Part shown: piece after piece, positions 46,681 to 58,549 of the stretch
Position numbering within the stretch: position 1 is the stretch's first letter
How the letters are laid out: the number at the start of each line of letters is the position of its first letter
Assembly (NCBI GenBank): GCA_947561585.1
Contig: CANNZV010000840.1
Coordinates: 186,001 to 250,000, forward strand
DNA length: 64,000 bases
DNA from: Caprella mutica
Taxonomy: Eukaryota > Arthropoda > Malacostraca > Amphipoda > Caprellidae
Reading direction: 5' to 3'
Notes under the pieces: model-generated
Seen by the model: the letters and a program-made list of their open reading frames with translations, nothing else
The model's database searches: none
What the model was told of the DNA's origin: nothing
Program-made: the position numbers and the translations under genes

Positions 46681-49600
46681 TAGATATTAAAGATATCTGT
46701 TCAATTCTTCAAGAATATGTATTTTGAGTTCAACCGTCACCTCTACCTTCGCACTCACTCTAGATTATTACCAAGTGTGAAGAGGCCTTACTATGGATGA
46801 AGACAGACCAAGAACTCATCTGAATATTGGCGAATATGATCTCTCGGTGGGAGAAATATTTCCCCGCAATATCTCTCCTGGAGGATGATGCACAACATGC
46901 AAACTCACTCGCTATTGAGGAAGCAAAAAAGGAAACAAATGGACGTGGCAATATTCTAGCTATGGTAGAGTGTGTACTTCGCTTCTGTATTTCTTACGTG
47001 AGATACACTGAATATGAACTGGGAAATTGTTAATTAAACAGTATTATCTTTAATTATATATCTGGATATCAGAGGATAATTAATTACTAAAATATTAGAA
47101 TAAAATGTTAATAAATTCACTTTCATCTTCTCTTCAATTTATTAATTAAATTATTTTAAAAACACATCAGGCAATGAACATTATATTCTGTTTGGAACTT
47201 TTATCCACTACTTTAATTGGATTGGCATCTTTAAAAGTTAATACAAATTAATTCATGAATTCAATTTAATTATAACTTTAGAGTACGAAATAAATTATTT
47301 ATCATCAATTGTACTGAGAAGTTCCCACCGATAAAAAAGCACTGTATCGATACCTTGAAAACACAATTGAATCTAGACCATCTTCAATTCGCACCAAAAA
47401 CAAAGATAAATAAATTCAATGGAAACAAAGCCGTGTAAGAACTCCCACAGACATATAACCCAATTCGATGTTTATTTTCCGCGTGGAAATTCTGGAGGTA
47501 TTTCAATGGGAGCATTTATTTCCAGTTTCAATTAGAAAAGAGAAATAAGAAATAAATATCGAGAACAATAATGAGGAGTCTGATGAAACTATACACTGGG
47601 GAGAATTCTGCACCAATTACTTTCTGACCAATCAATGAAAGGGAATTGTTTCGTCCAATTGGCTGAAACTTGGAAGAACAGTTGCACAAATTAATTCACC
47701 GAACAATCTGAACAAGAAGTGTTCGATCCAATTGGTTGAAACTCAGAGGAATATATTTATCTTGTTCAATATTTACATTAACTGATTTTCGTATCATATT
47801 TTAGAAGTATAAATTGATTATTCATTAATTTTATGGACTTAGAAGTTATCATCTTGTACCACACTTGCATAGGTTGAAAATTTCTCTCAAAGATCACTCT
47901 AGTGTTTTGTACCTAGTGCGTAATATAGTGTACCATCTGAATTGAAACAAAAAAGAAATACAAAAAACTTTCAAGCAAGAGACTACCTTATTATGAATAA
48001 TTTCAGTCAAGTATATTACAGATTAGAATATATAGTACTTCATTATTTAACATTTTATTTTGGTTAGAATTGTACCCATTTGAAACACTACTTTCCCAAA
48101 AGATCAACATTTGTTGAATAACGGCTTGATTTTAAACTAAGAAATAAATACAAATATGATGTTGCAATTATCATGAATTACTAATGATTTTTTTTTTCAT
48201 TTTCATATCCACTGTTTTCCTTTACAGCTTATTGATACCTAATAGGTATACTACGTATTTATGGAACTCATATGAATTTTTTGTTTTGCCGAAGGATTCT
48301 TTCGACTTATGGCTTATTAAAGGATTCATACAGAATCAAAGAACCCGAAATTCACAGTGAAAGTCAATGGATCCCTAAGACAATAGTATGGTACTCATAA
48401 TCTGAGGACTTTTGTCTGTACTAATTATGGGGATAACGAGATTCGAAGATAATCCACGAGGGACTTGGATTAGAATCTTGGGACTCGTGTAATTAAGTTC
48501 AGTTTCTGTGGTAAATCCATGCTTGAACAATGGAATGATATACTGTTCTCATTAGTATGCACTATGATATAGCAACCGATTTATTTAGAAAATAATTCCT
48601 AATAACTTAAATTTGAAAAAGAACTTATATTGAACAGCGGTATCAGACTCTTTTCCATTGAATACACCGTTTCATTCCACAATAAAACAATGTAGAATAG
48701 GAGTCTTTATCATAATTATAAAGAAGAGCAGAAGAATCTACTAAATAAAAAAGACAAAGTAGCCAGCATTAAATAAGCAGATGAATAAGCAAGGAAGTCC
48801 CTACTGTGGCCCTGTAGCTGCATAATTGATAAAGGAAAGGTATGAGTTACTGTATGGGAATGAGGAATTTATATTCTTCTTCTTAGCCCTCTCGCCCCAA
48901 ATGGGATATGTCCAAAATATTCATGGGACCATTTGTCCCAATGGTATTTTTCATTGGGTCAATATAGTGCACGGATATTTTCTATTAGCCTATATTTTTT
49001 CTGCTTATCTATTCAGTTACATTTAAAAGGCTATATGTTTTTATTTCTAACTTACAATATTATAATACATTATATTTTGTATATATTTTTGTATTTTATA
49101 CAATATAAGAGTATAAATGAATATTTGTTCTTGACATATTCCATTCAATACCATAGTAATATATAAAAAAAATCGGTAACAAATGGGTTAAAAAATATCT
49201 ATGATTGTATACATAAACTTGCGTACAATAATTAATAAATTCTTATCCTATGATTCTTCTTATATTTTCCTCATAATTCTACAATTAACTGTTTTTACTT
49301 TAATGATAATAAGTACTTATATATCGTAAGTGGCTTTTCGTAGTAATTATAAATATTGTAACATGAGGGAGTAATTCAAGTCTTCTATCTCCTTAAAAAG
49401 TAAAATAATCCATCCCCTGAAGACCTGTTCAGAATTTCTTATTCTGCTCCGTGCTTCCGCAGTTACATAATTGATAGTACACTACCATGGAACTTTCTTA
49501 TATGACCATCAAGAGGAAATTATTTGAAACTATTAGTATGGTAAATGGTAACTGTGATTAATACGTGAATCTAACCCTAAAAATGACGAGAATAAAATCA

Positions 49601-50199
49601 ATTTCCTTTAAAATTTCAAAAATTATATTTTCTTTAAAATTCCATGAAATTTTATTTCATTTAAAAAACTCCTTCAAAGACAGATATCTTCCATCGTATA
49701 AAGATTTTTAGATTATAAATGACTATAAATTTCGTCTACTAAGCATTCTGCACCCTAACCCTAATTGGACTGACAAAATTAAAGAGAAATATTTACACTA
49801 TGATATTTAGGAAACCAGCTGCTTGAACCATATGATTTTTTGTCAGTTCATAGCTTTTATCACATAAATGTACTGGGCAAAATTATATTTACCCATTATT
49901 GATATGAATAATGTTATTATTTTGAATAGATTTGGTTTGTCGAGCTCAAACTCCACAGTTTATGGGTTAAACATACCAATATTCTAATACCGTAACGCTC
50001 TACTCATTTCAGTTCTGAAAGACTGTAGCCAATGTTCAAGTATTTGACTAGCCAAACATTGAACATTATGGATACATCAAAAGTTCACACCGAAGTTGTT
50101 CATGTCATGGCAAAGTTAGGGAGAGTTTGAGGGAAACGAACAGATTCTGAGAGTTGGGATATGGTAATGGCGAGGAAGTTTAGCCTCACGGTGAATATT

Positions 50200-50312
50200 A
50201 AAAAGTAGTGATGGGGAAAAGTGATGGGGAGGAGAGAGGTGAGTGATGGGGAGAAGAGAGGGAAGTGATGGGGAGGAGAGAGGGGAGTGATGGGGAGGAG
50301 AGAGATGAATTG
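50200..50312. repeat. Purine-rich 23-bp tandem repeat, about 5 copies
   Basis: Unit AGTGATGGGGAGGAGAGAGG plus GG. All-purine runs are strand-asymmetric and could form unusual DNA structure. Confidence 0.85.
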
Positions 50313-50619
50313 ATTTTTTTCAAGATAAATTTATATGCATTACGTGAGATAAGGGGAAATAGCAAAATGTTTAATGATTAAAACGGAGCCCTCTACATCT
50401 AATTAGCTTAACTCCATCATTCTCATTGAAGGTGAATAATATTACTCCATATATTATCCTCACCACATTTAATGCTGTCCTCTGTTTTATATTCAAAAAA
50501 ACAATGCACCGCTCATATAATAATTCCGAGAGCACTTCACCGTATATCATTACCCCTATAAACCTCTTCTGAATACTTTGCAGGGCATGAACCGTTATTA
50601 GGACGCTAAACATATGCTT

Positions 50620-50790
50620 AGGCCACTCAGGGTACTGTCACTGGCATCTAAAGGGAATACAAGGGACATCGAAGAAGCAGTCCAAAAGGAAAGTGACAAC
50701 CAGCTCATGAGTAAGTGACAACGTTCATGAATGGAGAAAAGCTGCAAAGTGAATACAGTCACTTACTAAGATGTGTGACTAAAAGAGATA
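50620..50790. repeat. Dispersed repeat family D1, copy 4
   Basis: Shares ATACAAGGGAC, GAAGAAGCAGTCC, TTCATGAATGGAGAAAAGCT and ACAGTCACTTACTAAG with copy 1. Confidence 0.55.
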
Positions 50791-50927
50791 AGATTTAAAA
50801 AGAGTGTGTAGGTTACAGAACAGGGTTTCAATTTTGAACAATTATTCTAAAATAAAGTTCATGAATTTTAAATAAATTCGTTTTTGCAAGAAGATATCTA
50901 TGAATAATGTTTCACTTGGGTTCGACT

Positions 50928-51480
50928 CATTCATACAATATCTATTTACAGTCAATACAAATAATATTCCACTATGGATGAACTCTTACGGTGAAGAACA
51001 TTCATACAATATCTATTTACAGTCAATACAAATAATATTCCACTGGGGATGAACTCTTACGGTGAAGAACATTCATACAATATCTATTTACAGTCAATAT
51101 AAAAAATATTCCTCTAAGGATGAACTCTTACGGTGAAGAACATTCATACAATATCTATTTACAGTCAATATAAAAAATATTCCTCTAGGGATGAACTCTT
51201 ACGGTGAAGAACATTCATACAATATCTATTTACAGTCAATATAAAAAATATTCCTCTAAGGATGAACTCTTACGGTGAAGAACATTCATACAATATCTAT
51301 TTACAGTCAATATAAAAAATATTCCTCTAGGGATGAACTCTTACGGTGAAGAACATTCATACAATATCTATTTACAGTCATTACAAATAATATTCCACTA
51401 TGGATGAACTTCTGATGAAGAATATTCATACAATATTTATTTACAGTTGATACAAATAACATTCCACTAGGGATGAACTT
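50928..51480. repeat. 71-bp minisatellite, locus 2, about 8 copies
   Basis: Same unit as 22425-24030 and 58550-60123. Several units share a locus-specific variant (CAATATAAAAAATATTCCTC). It ends about 300 bases before the kinase start codon. Confidence 0.96.
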
Positions 51481-51775
51481 AGGATTAAGTACATTCAAAG
51501 ATTTTCATTTTAAATATATAAATAATATCTAAAATAGGACAATAAATTTTAGGTTATATAATTAAATCTATTTTGTTTATTTTTACTTGTCAACTGAAGA
51601 AATATTAAATTTGCAATTAAAAATTATTCATTTGATTTTGAATTTTTCAATTTCAGATAATTATTAATTACATCCTACGAAAATAATCTCCATTCCTACC
51701 CAACTGTATTCATGATACGGCAGCTGAAATAAAGCCTTGATGATAATTCATGGCAACATGAAAAGAACATCCAAA

Positions 51776-53440
51776 ATGGCACTCAAGATAAATAATATAA
51801 AGCCAGGATAAGAAATAGGCGAATATTTTATTGAGAGAGTTATTGGAGAAGGAAACTACGGCAGAATCTTTCAAGTCACTGATGTAGAAAGCGGATTGAA
51901 ATATGCACTCAAAATTGAAACGAAAAATCATAAGTTACTGCCACTGGAGCACCAAGTTACTCAGGAAGTTCATCGATGTGCCCCGGGTTACAAGGCAAAA
52001 ACGGTCCTAAGAACGAAACTAATGCAGTTCGAAGAGGGGATGCTAGGTTTGAGGATGGATTTGAAAGGACCAACTATTTAGGAAGTACAGAAGTAATTCG
52101 GAGGAATGTATCCTGTTGATGACGCATGTCTTATCGTTATCAAGATACTTGAATGCTTGAAGGCTGTTCATAGAGCTGGGTACGTACATGCTGATTTGAA
52201 ACCAACGAACCTGCTGTTTGATTAAATCACTTAAAGAATGGAGGACACCATTTCTATTGTCGATTTTGGAATGAGTGAAAAGTATTTGGATGGCAGAGGC
52301 AGACATGTTGATTTCAAAATAGATTAAGGAAGCAGAGGATCACTCCTGTACATGTCCGTGAATACCTAAATGGGATACTAGTTATCCAGACGAGATGACC
52401 TGGAAAGTTTAGCCTACATTGCCATATATTTGGTCAATGGCAGTCTTCCTTGGAGCGAAATATAAACTAATTAAATGGAGGAGATGTTTGAGAAAACATT
52501 GTACATGAAGAGGAATATCAATATTGCTTAAATATGTCGATTCTTACCACCAGTGTTTAGTAATTTCTTGAGGTATGCTAAGAATCTTAAATTCACTGTA
52601 GAACCACAGTACGATACCTGGATAAAACTATTCATAGATACTTCCATTTTATTCAATTTAACAAGATCTTCTGTTAGTGCTGTTATAACCTCTGAAGATG
52701 CCAATGAGTACCACCACACATCAGAGGAAGGTGACACTTCTGATGAGTTTTCTTACCTTACTCAAACAAATGAGAGAAGAAAGAAGAAGATGCCAAACGT
52801 GTCTCTTCTCAACAGTACGCATTTTAATGCTCCTCTAGAGTCAGCATAAAGATATAGGTACAACCACAGCTCTTATAAATCACACTCTCTCATAAATAAT
52901 GCTAATCATAGCATTACTTCAGAGAGTTTCACTCGGACAGACAGTAGCAATCGGACAGGCAGTAGCAGTCGGACAGACAGTAGCAATCGGATAGACAGAT
53001 ACTCTCGAACAGACAGCTACTCTTGGGCAAATAGCCTCACTCGGAGAGACAGTTTTACTAGGACAAACAGCTACAATTAGACAGATAGCTGTAGTCGGAC
53101 AGACAGTTTTACAGGGACAGACAGCTGCAATCGAACAGACAGTTTTTCTCGGACACACAGTTGTTATCGGACGAACGGCTTCAAATGGGCAAGCAGTAGG
53201 ACTTGGATAGACAGCTGCAGTCGGACAAACGGTAACAAGTGTCTTATGAAGAATTAGATTATAAATAGAAACATCTAAACTAATGTCGCAAAAAAGGACT
53301 GTCAATAATATTCGAGAAATCCCTGGCTTTAGCGAAACTGTATGGGATGTGAACTCCAATACCGTTACTATGATCAGCCAAAGAATTAATAGTATTCGAA
53401 CGAATCTACGACCACCAGAGCCTGCCAGCCTCTAGTGTGA
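51776..53440 (+). CDS. Casein-kinase-1-like protein kinase in ciliate-type genetic code (TAA/TAG sense, TGA stop)
   Basis: Intronless. Read with TAA and TAG as Gln it is open from ATG 51776 to TGA 53438-53440 (554 codons). From the ATG to the A-run at 53290 there are 15 in-frame TAA/TAG and no TGA. Kinase features: GEGNYG loop (residues 24-29), ALK with Lys46, HADLKPTN (138-145, HAD replacing HRD), DFG (163-165), SRRDDLESL (204-212) and GSLPW (222-226). The SRRDDLES and GSLPW block is diagnostic of the CK1 family. After about residue 290 comes a Ser/Arg-rich tail with 6-residue repeats (385-486). ATG 51758 and 51740 are in-frame alternatives behind a TGA at 51725. A one-base frameshift is likely at the A-run 53290-53295. 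In the standard code it would be a pseudogene. The donor group is inferred; TAA/TAG could mean Glu in some ciliates. Confidence 0.85.
52919..53225 (+). repeat. Coding 18-base repeat in the kinase tail
   Basis: About 17 units of 18 bases encode a 6-residue repeat close to SxRTDS (CGGACAGACAGT core). The units are diverged mostly at the first two residues. The period is exactly in frame across the stretch, including one TAG codon at 53078. This supports translation with TAG as sense. Confidence 0.85.
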
Positions 53441-53645
53441 TACCACAGGAAAGATATAAATCTAAGATATATTTAATCCTCCACAGCACTCATCTAAGAC
53501 TTCAGTCTTTGGTGAATCACATCACGAGGCTCTCAACGAAATGCTGAATAAGCAAAAAATAAACTTTGAAGGATCAGATAGAGCAGACGTCAGCGTTAGT
53601 GTCTTGAATAATACAATGGAGTGTGGGGCATATAATCTACTCTGA
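53296..53645 (+). pseudogene. Probable true C-terminal part of the kinase gene, one frame off
   Basis: Past the A6 run at 53290-53295, dropping one A gives a frame that runs about 115 codons in the same code to TGA 53643-53645. It contains three TAG/TAA codons and reads TVNNIREIPGFSETVWDVNS at its start. This composition looks more protein-like than the unshifted frame, which has five or more TAA/TAG in under 50 codons. The break is either a homopolymer sequencing error or a real inactivating insertion. Confidence 0.55.
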
Positions 53646-55786
53646 ATCGTTAGAACACAATCTAGGTATTTAAAATGTTAAAGTAAAGTAGCCTGTTTGA
53701 AATAAAATGGTATAATTATTTGTGTTGTTTAACTATTCACACTTTCTGTCCATTTCCTCAGATTTAGCTAATGTTATTGATTGAATAATATAGCAGATTT
53801 AATTTAAACTTTACTTATAGGAATAAAAGGAACAATAATATACACTTATTTTGTATTATTAAAAAACGAAATTTTATTTGAAAATAAATTTTTTCAGTCT
53901 ATAAATATTACCAGGATTTTATTTATTTATTTGAAGTTTATCATGTGTATTCTAATATCGAATCAATATTCTTTATTACAAATAATGCGCAATAAAAATG
54001 CTATTGTTGTATCTCTCATAACTTATATAAATAATAATATTTCATTAAATCTATTGACAGTTAAAATAGAATATATTCAAGTAATTATTATCTAACTATT
54101 GCAAAGAAATTATACAACAAATTAACATTTGATAACAATTATTATATTCAGTAATTAAATTTTGCTATAAAATCTACGGTAATTACAACTAATATTTCAT
54201 TTACTATCAGGAAAAATCAGATATAAATTACATACATCATTAATGTCATTGAATTTATATTATTTACTACATTATCAATAACAAATAAATTACATTTTCT
54301 TCAGCAGAGGCTACATTTAAATCTTACAACTGCACTGTCAATTCTCACTCTGTAATTTCTCTGATAGACCAATCTTTAAAGTTATGAAGGAAGCCTAATG
54401 CATAAATTTACCATAAATTACATTATGTGGTCCTCTCCTCTAGGCTCAATAGGGAATTTATATTCATTATATTCACATCATTTATTATCCGCCATCATCA
54501 CACAGTCATTTTTCTTACTTTCAAAATGTAGAACTCGGTGTTATGTTCCCATAAGTCATTAATTAGATAGAAATATGGCTTTTTGAGATAATAAATCAGT
54601 GATGTAATTATAAGTGAACTTGTTAGTAGATATTTTTAATAGAATATGAAATACATGATAAAAAGCCCTAAGAGATTGGTATTGAAAATAAAATGGATTA
54701 ATTTAACTTAAATTAAAATCTAACAGTTTAGTCGATTTAAATAAGAAAAATGAAGCCTAAGTAATTTTTATGCATGTAAACAATTAAATAAAGAATATTA
54801 CTCAAAAAATTTCATTAAACAAAAGATTAGATTATCGATAAAAAAGTTTTGCATAGTTGATTTAAATTTTCAAGGTCAATTTTTTAAATATATATACTGA
54901 AATTTATAGCATTTTACTATGTTTGGAACCATATATTTACAATAACCTTTTAAACGTTGATCGTCCAAACTATCAGCAAACAAAATGAGTCCTATTAAAA
55001 CATTCATTCAGACCAGTCAAGTAAAAATGAGTTTCCCCTCTTTTTCTAACCCAGAAAACACTTTTCCCTCAGAATCTCCAGCCTATTGTACCTTTCTTCT
55101 CTCACCCTAAAAGCCTCTTTAATAAATAAATGCCGGATTCGAATGTTTTCCAGAGACTTTGTACAATCGAGACGTAATCCAGACTGAATAAAAGGAGATA
55201 GTCTGTGTGGAATGTAAAGGAGCTCTCCCGAACATTATCGGCAGTGCTCCGGAACTCCTTTCACTGAGTTACTCCCTGTGAGATTGGATCAATTGAACGC
55301 TAGGTACGCAAATACTTTGCATCAAATGAGCAAATTTAGTGGGGAGAAGAGCGGGAGGGGGGGGGGTTAGATTTCATCTGCTGGGGCAATTGATGCAGAA
55401 GCTACGTGAGCTTTGATCATAAAAATCATAAGTTCAATTTAGTAATTTGTGTGTAAAATCTAGTCCTAATATATTTTAAATTAAAATATGAAGTAGGTAA
55501 TATTAACAAATTTAGTGGCTTTGAACCATTTCCGGATATGATTTTACAAATTTAAGAAAATTATAAAATTTCGTATCCAAAAAGCATCGTTTTAAATTGA
55601 GTTGCATGAGTGAGAGAGAAATAATAGAAAGATTTAAAGGATAGAACTTCTGAACATTTTATGGCACTTTAGGTAAAAAATTATCATCAAAATTAGCAAA
55701 ACAACTGCACTGTGAAGGATAAAACCAGCCTTCAATAGTTATAAATAAAGTTCAATGTTATGTAATCAAAATATTAATCAGTAGAT

Positions 55787-55957
55787 TAGGGTAAGCTCTA
55801 AATTATTGGTCAGTTCCACATCTTTGGACATATAAGAAAAAACGATATAATAATAACTATTTAACTCAATCTATCCTAGTAAAATAGTTATTATTATATC
55901 GTTTTTTCTTATATTTCCGAAGATGTGGAAATGACCGATAATTCAGAACTTACTCTA
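55787..55957. mobile_element. MITE family M1, copy D (best-preserved)
   Basis: Starts TAGGGTAAGCTCTAAATTAT and ends ACCGATAATTCAGAACTTAC then TCTA. Arms of about 75 bases pair closely, including an AT-rich inner part CGATATAATAATAACTATTT. TA flanks both ends. No open frame that matters. Confidence 0.8.
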
Positions 55958-56115
55958 GATGCATATGAATTCCAATACCTTCCGTCTACAAAAGTAAAAA
56001 CAACATCATCACTCTTCCTCAAACATCTTCAAAAGGATAACAACTATACATCACATTTCATCTGTGCTACCTTTCGTATGATCAAAACAAAGCAGAACAT
56101 CTCATAGATAAAAGG

Positions 56116-56397
56116 TAGACTTCAGAGTTATCGGACAGTTCCACATTTTCGATCTTGTAAGAAAGATATATACAATAATTAAAATGATAAAGATAACTTT
56201 ATTGATAATAAAAATACACAGAAAATACAAGGATAAATAAGAAATAAAATAAAATACCAAGACTTTTTTTATAAGTTCCAGTGATGTCACTGGATCAATT
56301 CAGGTATAATATAAAAAAAAGTGAATAATAATTTTTATATAATTATCCGAACAGGATCGAAAACTTGAAGCCGTTCGATGATTAGAAACTCACCCAT
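56116..56397. mobile_element. Possible decayed M1 element, copy F
   Basis: Left TAGACTTCAGAGTTATCGGA then CAGTTCCACATTTTCGATC matches the M1 arm. Near 56358-56397 a diverged inverse arm (GCCGTTCGATGATTAGAAAC then TCACCC) is present. Low confidence that the two belong together. Confidence 0.4.
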
Positions 56398-57945
56398 CAG
56401 ATCAAGTTTGTGTAGCTGTTGTTCAGTCGACTAAAAGTTTCAATATTTATAGCAATGTAGAATAGGATGATGGAGAACAAAGTGTACTTTTACATACAAG
56501 GTTGTTACCGTTAATAAAAGAGAGAGAGAGTGGGGTGACCATGAATAGAATATGAGAAAAATGTGTCCCTTTCTCTTCCATTGAAAAAATAACAAGGTTG
56601 TTAATGTAACCCTTTTGGTCCTGACTAATACTATTGAGGACAATTTCATATTTTGTCACGAGAATCGACACGAAAAGAAAGTCTATTTTTTTCTAATTTG
56701 AATTGTTTGATCGAGGTTATGCATTAGAAGGGTTAGTATGCTAACTGCATTTATATGTGTTCGCATTGTTCTTTATTCCAAAGAAGGATCTACTTAAAAT
56801 TTGGAAAATATTATGGGTAATCACAGGAATTAAATTTTTGAATCATTTTTTTCTTTAATCTACTGAAATAATATCACGGTACGAAATTTCAAATTAAATG
56901 TGTGATTAAAAACAAATATATTTCTAAGTGTGTAAAAACAACACATGTTTCTCAACTGCTTAATAACAACACACCTTCCCTAAGTGTGTTATAACGACAC
57001 GCTCTAACAGTATTTCACAACGCACATTTAGAAGGATACCAGATGAGCATTCTTCTGTTTCCACTCTGTACTTTTCACAATTAGCTTTTCTTTCGAAAGT
57101 GCAATTGAAGAGCGTAGTTCAGAACTAAAAAGAGACTCTTTGGTGAAATCAAATGGGAAAAATCCTATCAGGGGATTTAAGTCAATTAGATCGGGTAAAC
57201 CAATTCGGATTTATTGGATTTTGAGCGGATTTCAATCATAACACCAATCAATTTGGTGCAGCAGTGGGGACTATCTGTTGAATGATGTGAACAAAGGTGT
57301 TGTGAAGAGTACTGTGGGGTGCAGTATTATAGTTAGTACAGTATTGTACTGTTTATATTATATTTAAAAAAAAGAAAAAATTGAATTCCGTCAGTATATT
57401 CATATTTGAAATTCCAAAATATTTATTCTCGTCTAAATCATTTTTGAAAATTTGAAATTTCAAAAAAATGTAAGTTTCCAGTATTCTACTGATGTTATTT
57501 ATATATTAATTTCCATAATGTTAAATTTCTATTCAATTTACAAACATAATAGCCTTTACATCATTTTATATATTTTTTATAACCCTTATCTAATATACAG
57601 AGTCTAAAACATTTCCTCTTATTTCTGAAAACCATAACGTATGTACAAGACGCAAAAAGAATTTGAATAGGTACATATGAATATTGAATAATGTGCACAT
57701 ATGTATGTACAGTTTAATATTTATACGTATTTCAGAAATATTGGAAAACCTTCCATGAATGAAAATGAAAAACTTTATTGAGAGAGAAAATAAAAAGTAC
57801 AATAATTATACACACAAAAATGAAACATTCGAAGCACAAATTATTCTAAATAAATTATTTTATACTGCTTAGAAAAAAGGGAAAACCGTACATCAACTGA
57901 TTATTCAAAGTATGCCAACAATGTGCATTAAAAATTAATTATTCC

Positions 57946-58230
57946 AACTTACTCTCCTATAACTTACTCTCCTATAACTTACTCTCCTATAACTTACTCT
58001 CCTATAACTTACTCTCCTATAACTTACTCTCCTATAACTTACTCTCCTATAACTTACTCTCCTATAACTTACTCTCCTATAACTTACTCTCCTATAACTT
58101 ACTCTCCTATAACTTACTCTCCTATAACTTACTCTCCTATAACTTACTCTCCTATAACTTACTCTCCTATAACTTACTCTCATATAACTTACTCTCCTAT
58201 AACTTACTCTCCTATAACTTACTCTCCTAT
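57946..58230. repeat. 15-bp minisatellite, exactly 19 copies
   Basis: Unit AACTTACTCTCCTAT, one substitution (CATAT) in the whole array. Nearly perfect homogeneity suggests recent expansion. The minus frame with repeating RRVSY is an artefact of the 15-base period. Confidence 0.98.
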
Positions 58231-58549
58231 ATCCCATACATATATACACTACTAACCAATATAAATTATAACCTCATCTAAATTACTCCAAATATCAAAG
58301 GATCAATCTAATCAACAAATTAAGCCGGTTTGTACTCATACATTAATAATTGACTGGTAATTACTATACCCTGTATATCGGAGAATAAATTGCTAATAAA
58401 TTTGGCCTCCATTCAAGCTAAATTCAGCCAAATTGGGAAAAATCGAATTAAAGAAGATATTTGATAGAAATTTGTATAATAAAATGTGGTATAACTGTTT
58501 TTAGATATATTCAAAAATTATTAAAATGAATGGAATTTGTCTGCACAAG

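Larger units (their letters stand above)
43846..50927. other. Region upstream of the first coding exon
   Basis: No gene recognised. It holds a foldback (44058-44220), a 40-bp array (44424-44902), a 21-bp array (45036-45452), two D1 repeats (46.6 and 50.7 kb) and a 23-bp repeat (50200-50312). At 46760-47033 open frames overlap on both strands (plus strand to 68 codons) with no recognisable domain; I do not call a gene. The 47.0-50.2 kb stretch is AT-rich unique sequence. GluCl 5' UTR exons and the promoter may be here but cannot be identified by eye. Confidence 0.6.
53646..57945. other. AT-rich region right of the kinase
   Basis: No gene recognised. 53.65-55.0 kb is very AT-rich. A GC-richer patch at 55.13-55.42 kb has no coding signal and ends near a G-run (about 55360). 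An M1 element is at 55787-55957 and a decayed one at 56116-56397. The remainder is unremarkable. Confidence 0.6.

Noticed and set aside
46760..47033. Overlapping open frames on both strands (63-68 codons)
   Set aside because: No recognisable domain, no splice context, and both strands open equally. Possibly an old transposon fragment, but nothing supports it.
50921..50945. GGGTTCGACTC string resembling a tRNA B box
   Set aside because: No A box, cloverleaf or acceptor stem can be formed around it.
51896..52081. Separate short plus-strand genes at 51896-52081 and 52553-52849
   Set aside because: Both are fragments of the single kinase frame, cut by TAG/TAA that are sense in ciliate code. Minus-strand frames at 52043-52306, 52528-52737 and 52919-53359 are its shadows.
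51776..53440. Ordinary processed pseudogene of a host CK1
   Set aside because: Fifteen in-frame stops are all TAA/TAG with no TGA, motifs are intact, and no frameshift occurs over the first 1.5 kb. Random decay would not give this. It remains the fallback if junctions or phylogeny disagree.
57946..58230. RRVSY-repeat protein on the minus strand
   Set aside because: 15-base satellite with nearly no variation; no evidence of expression signals.
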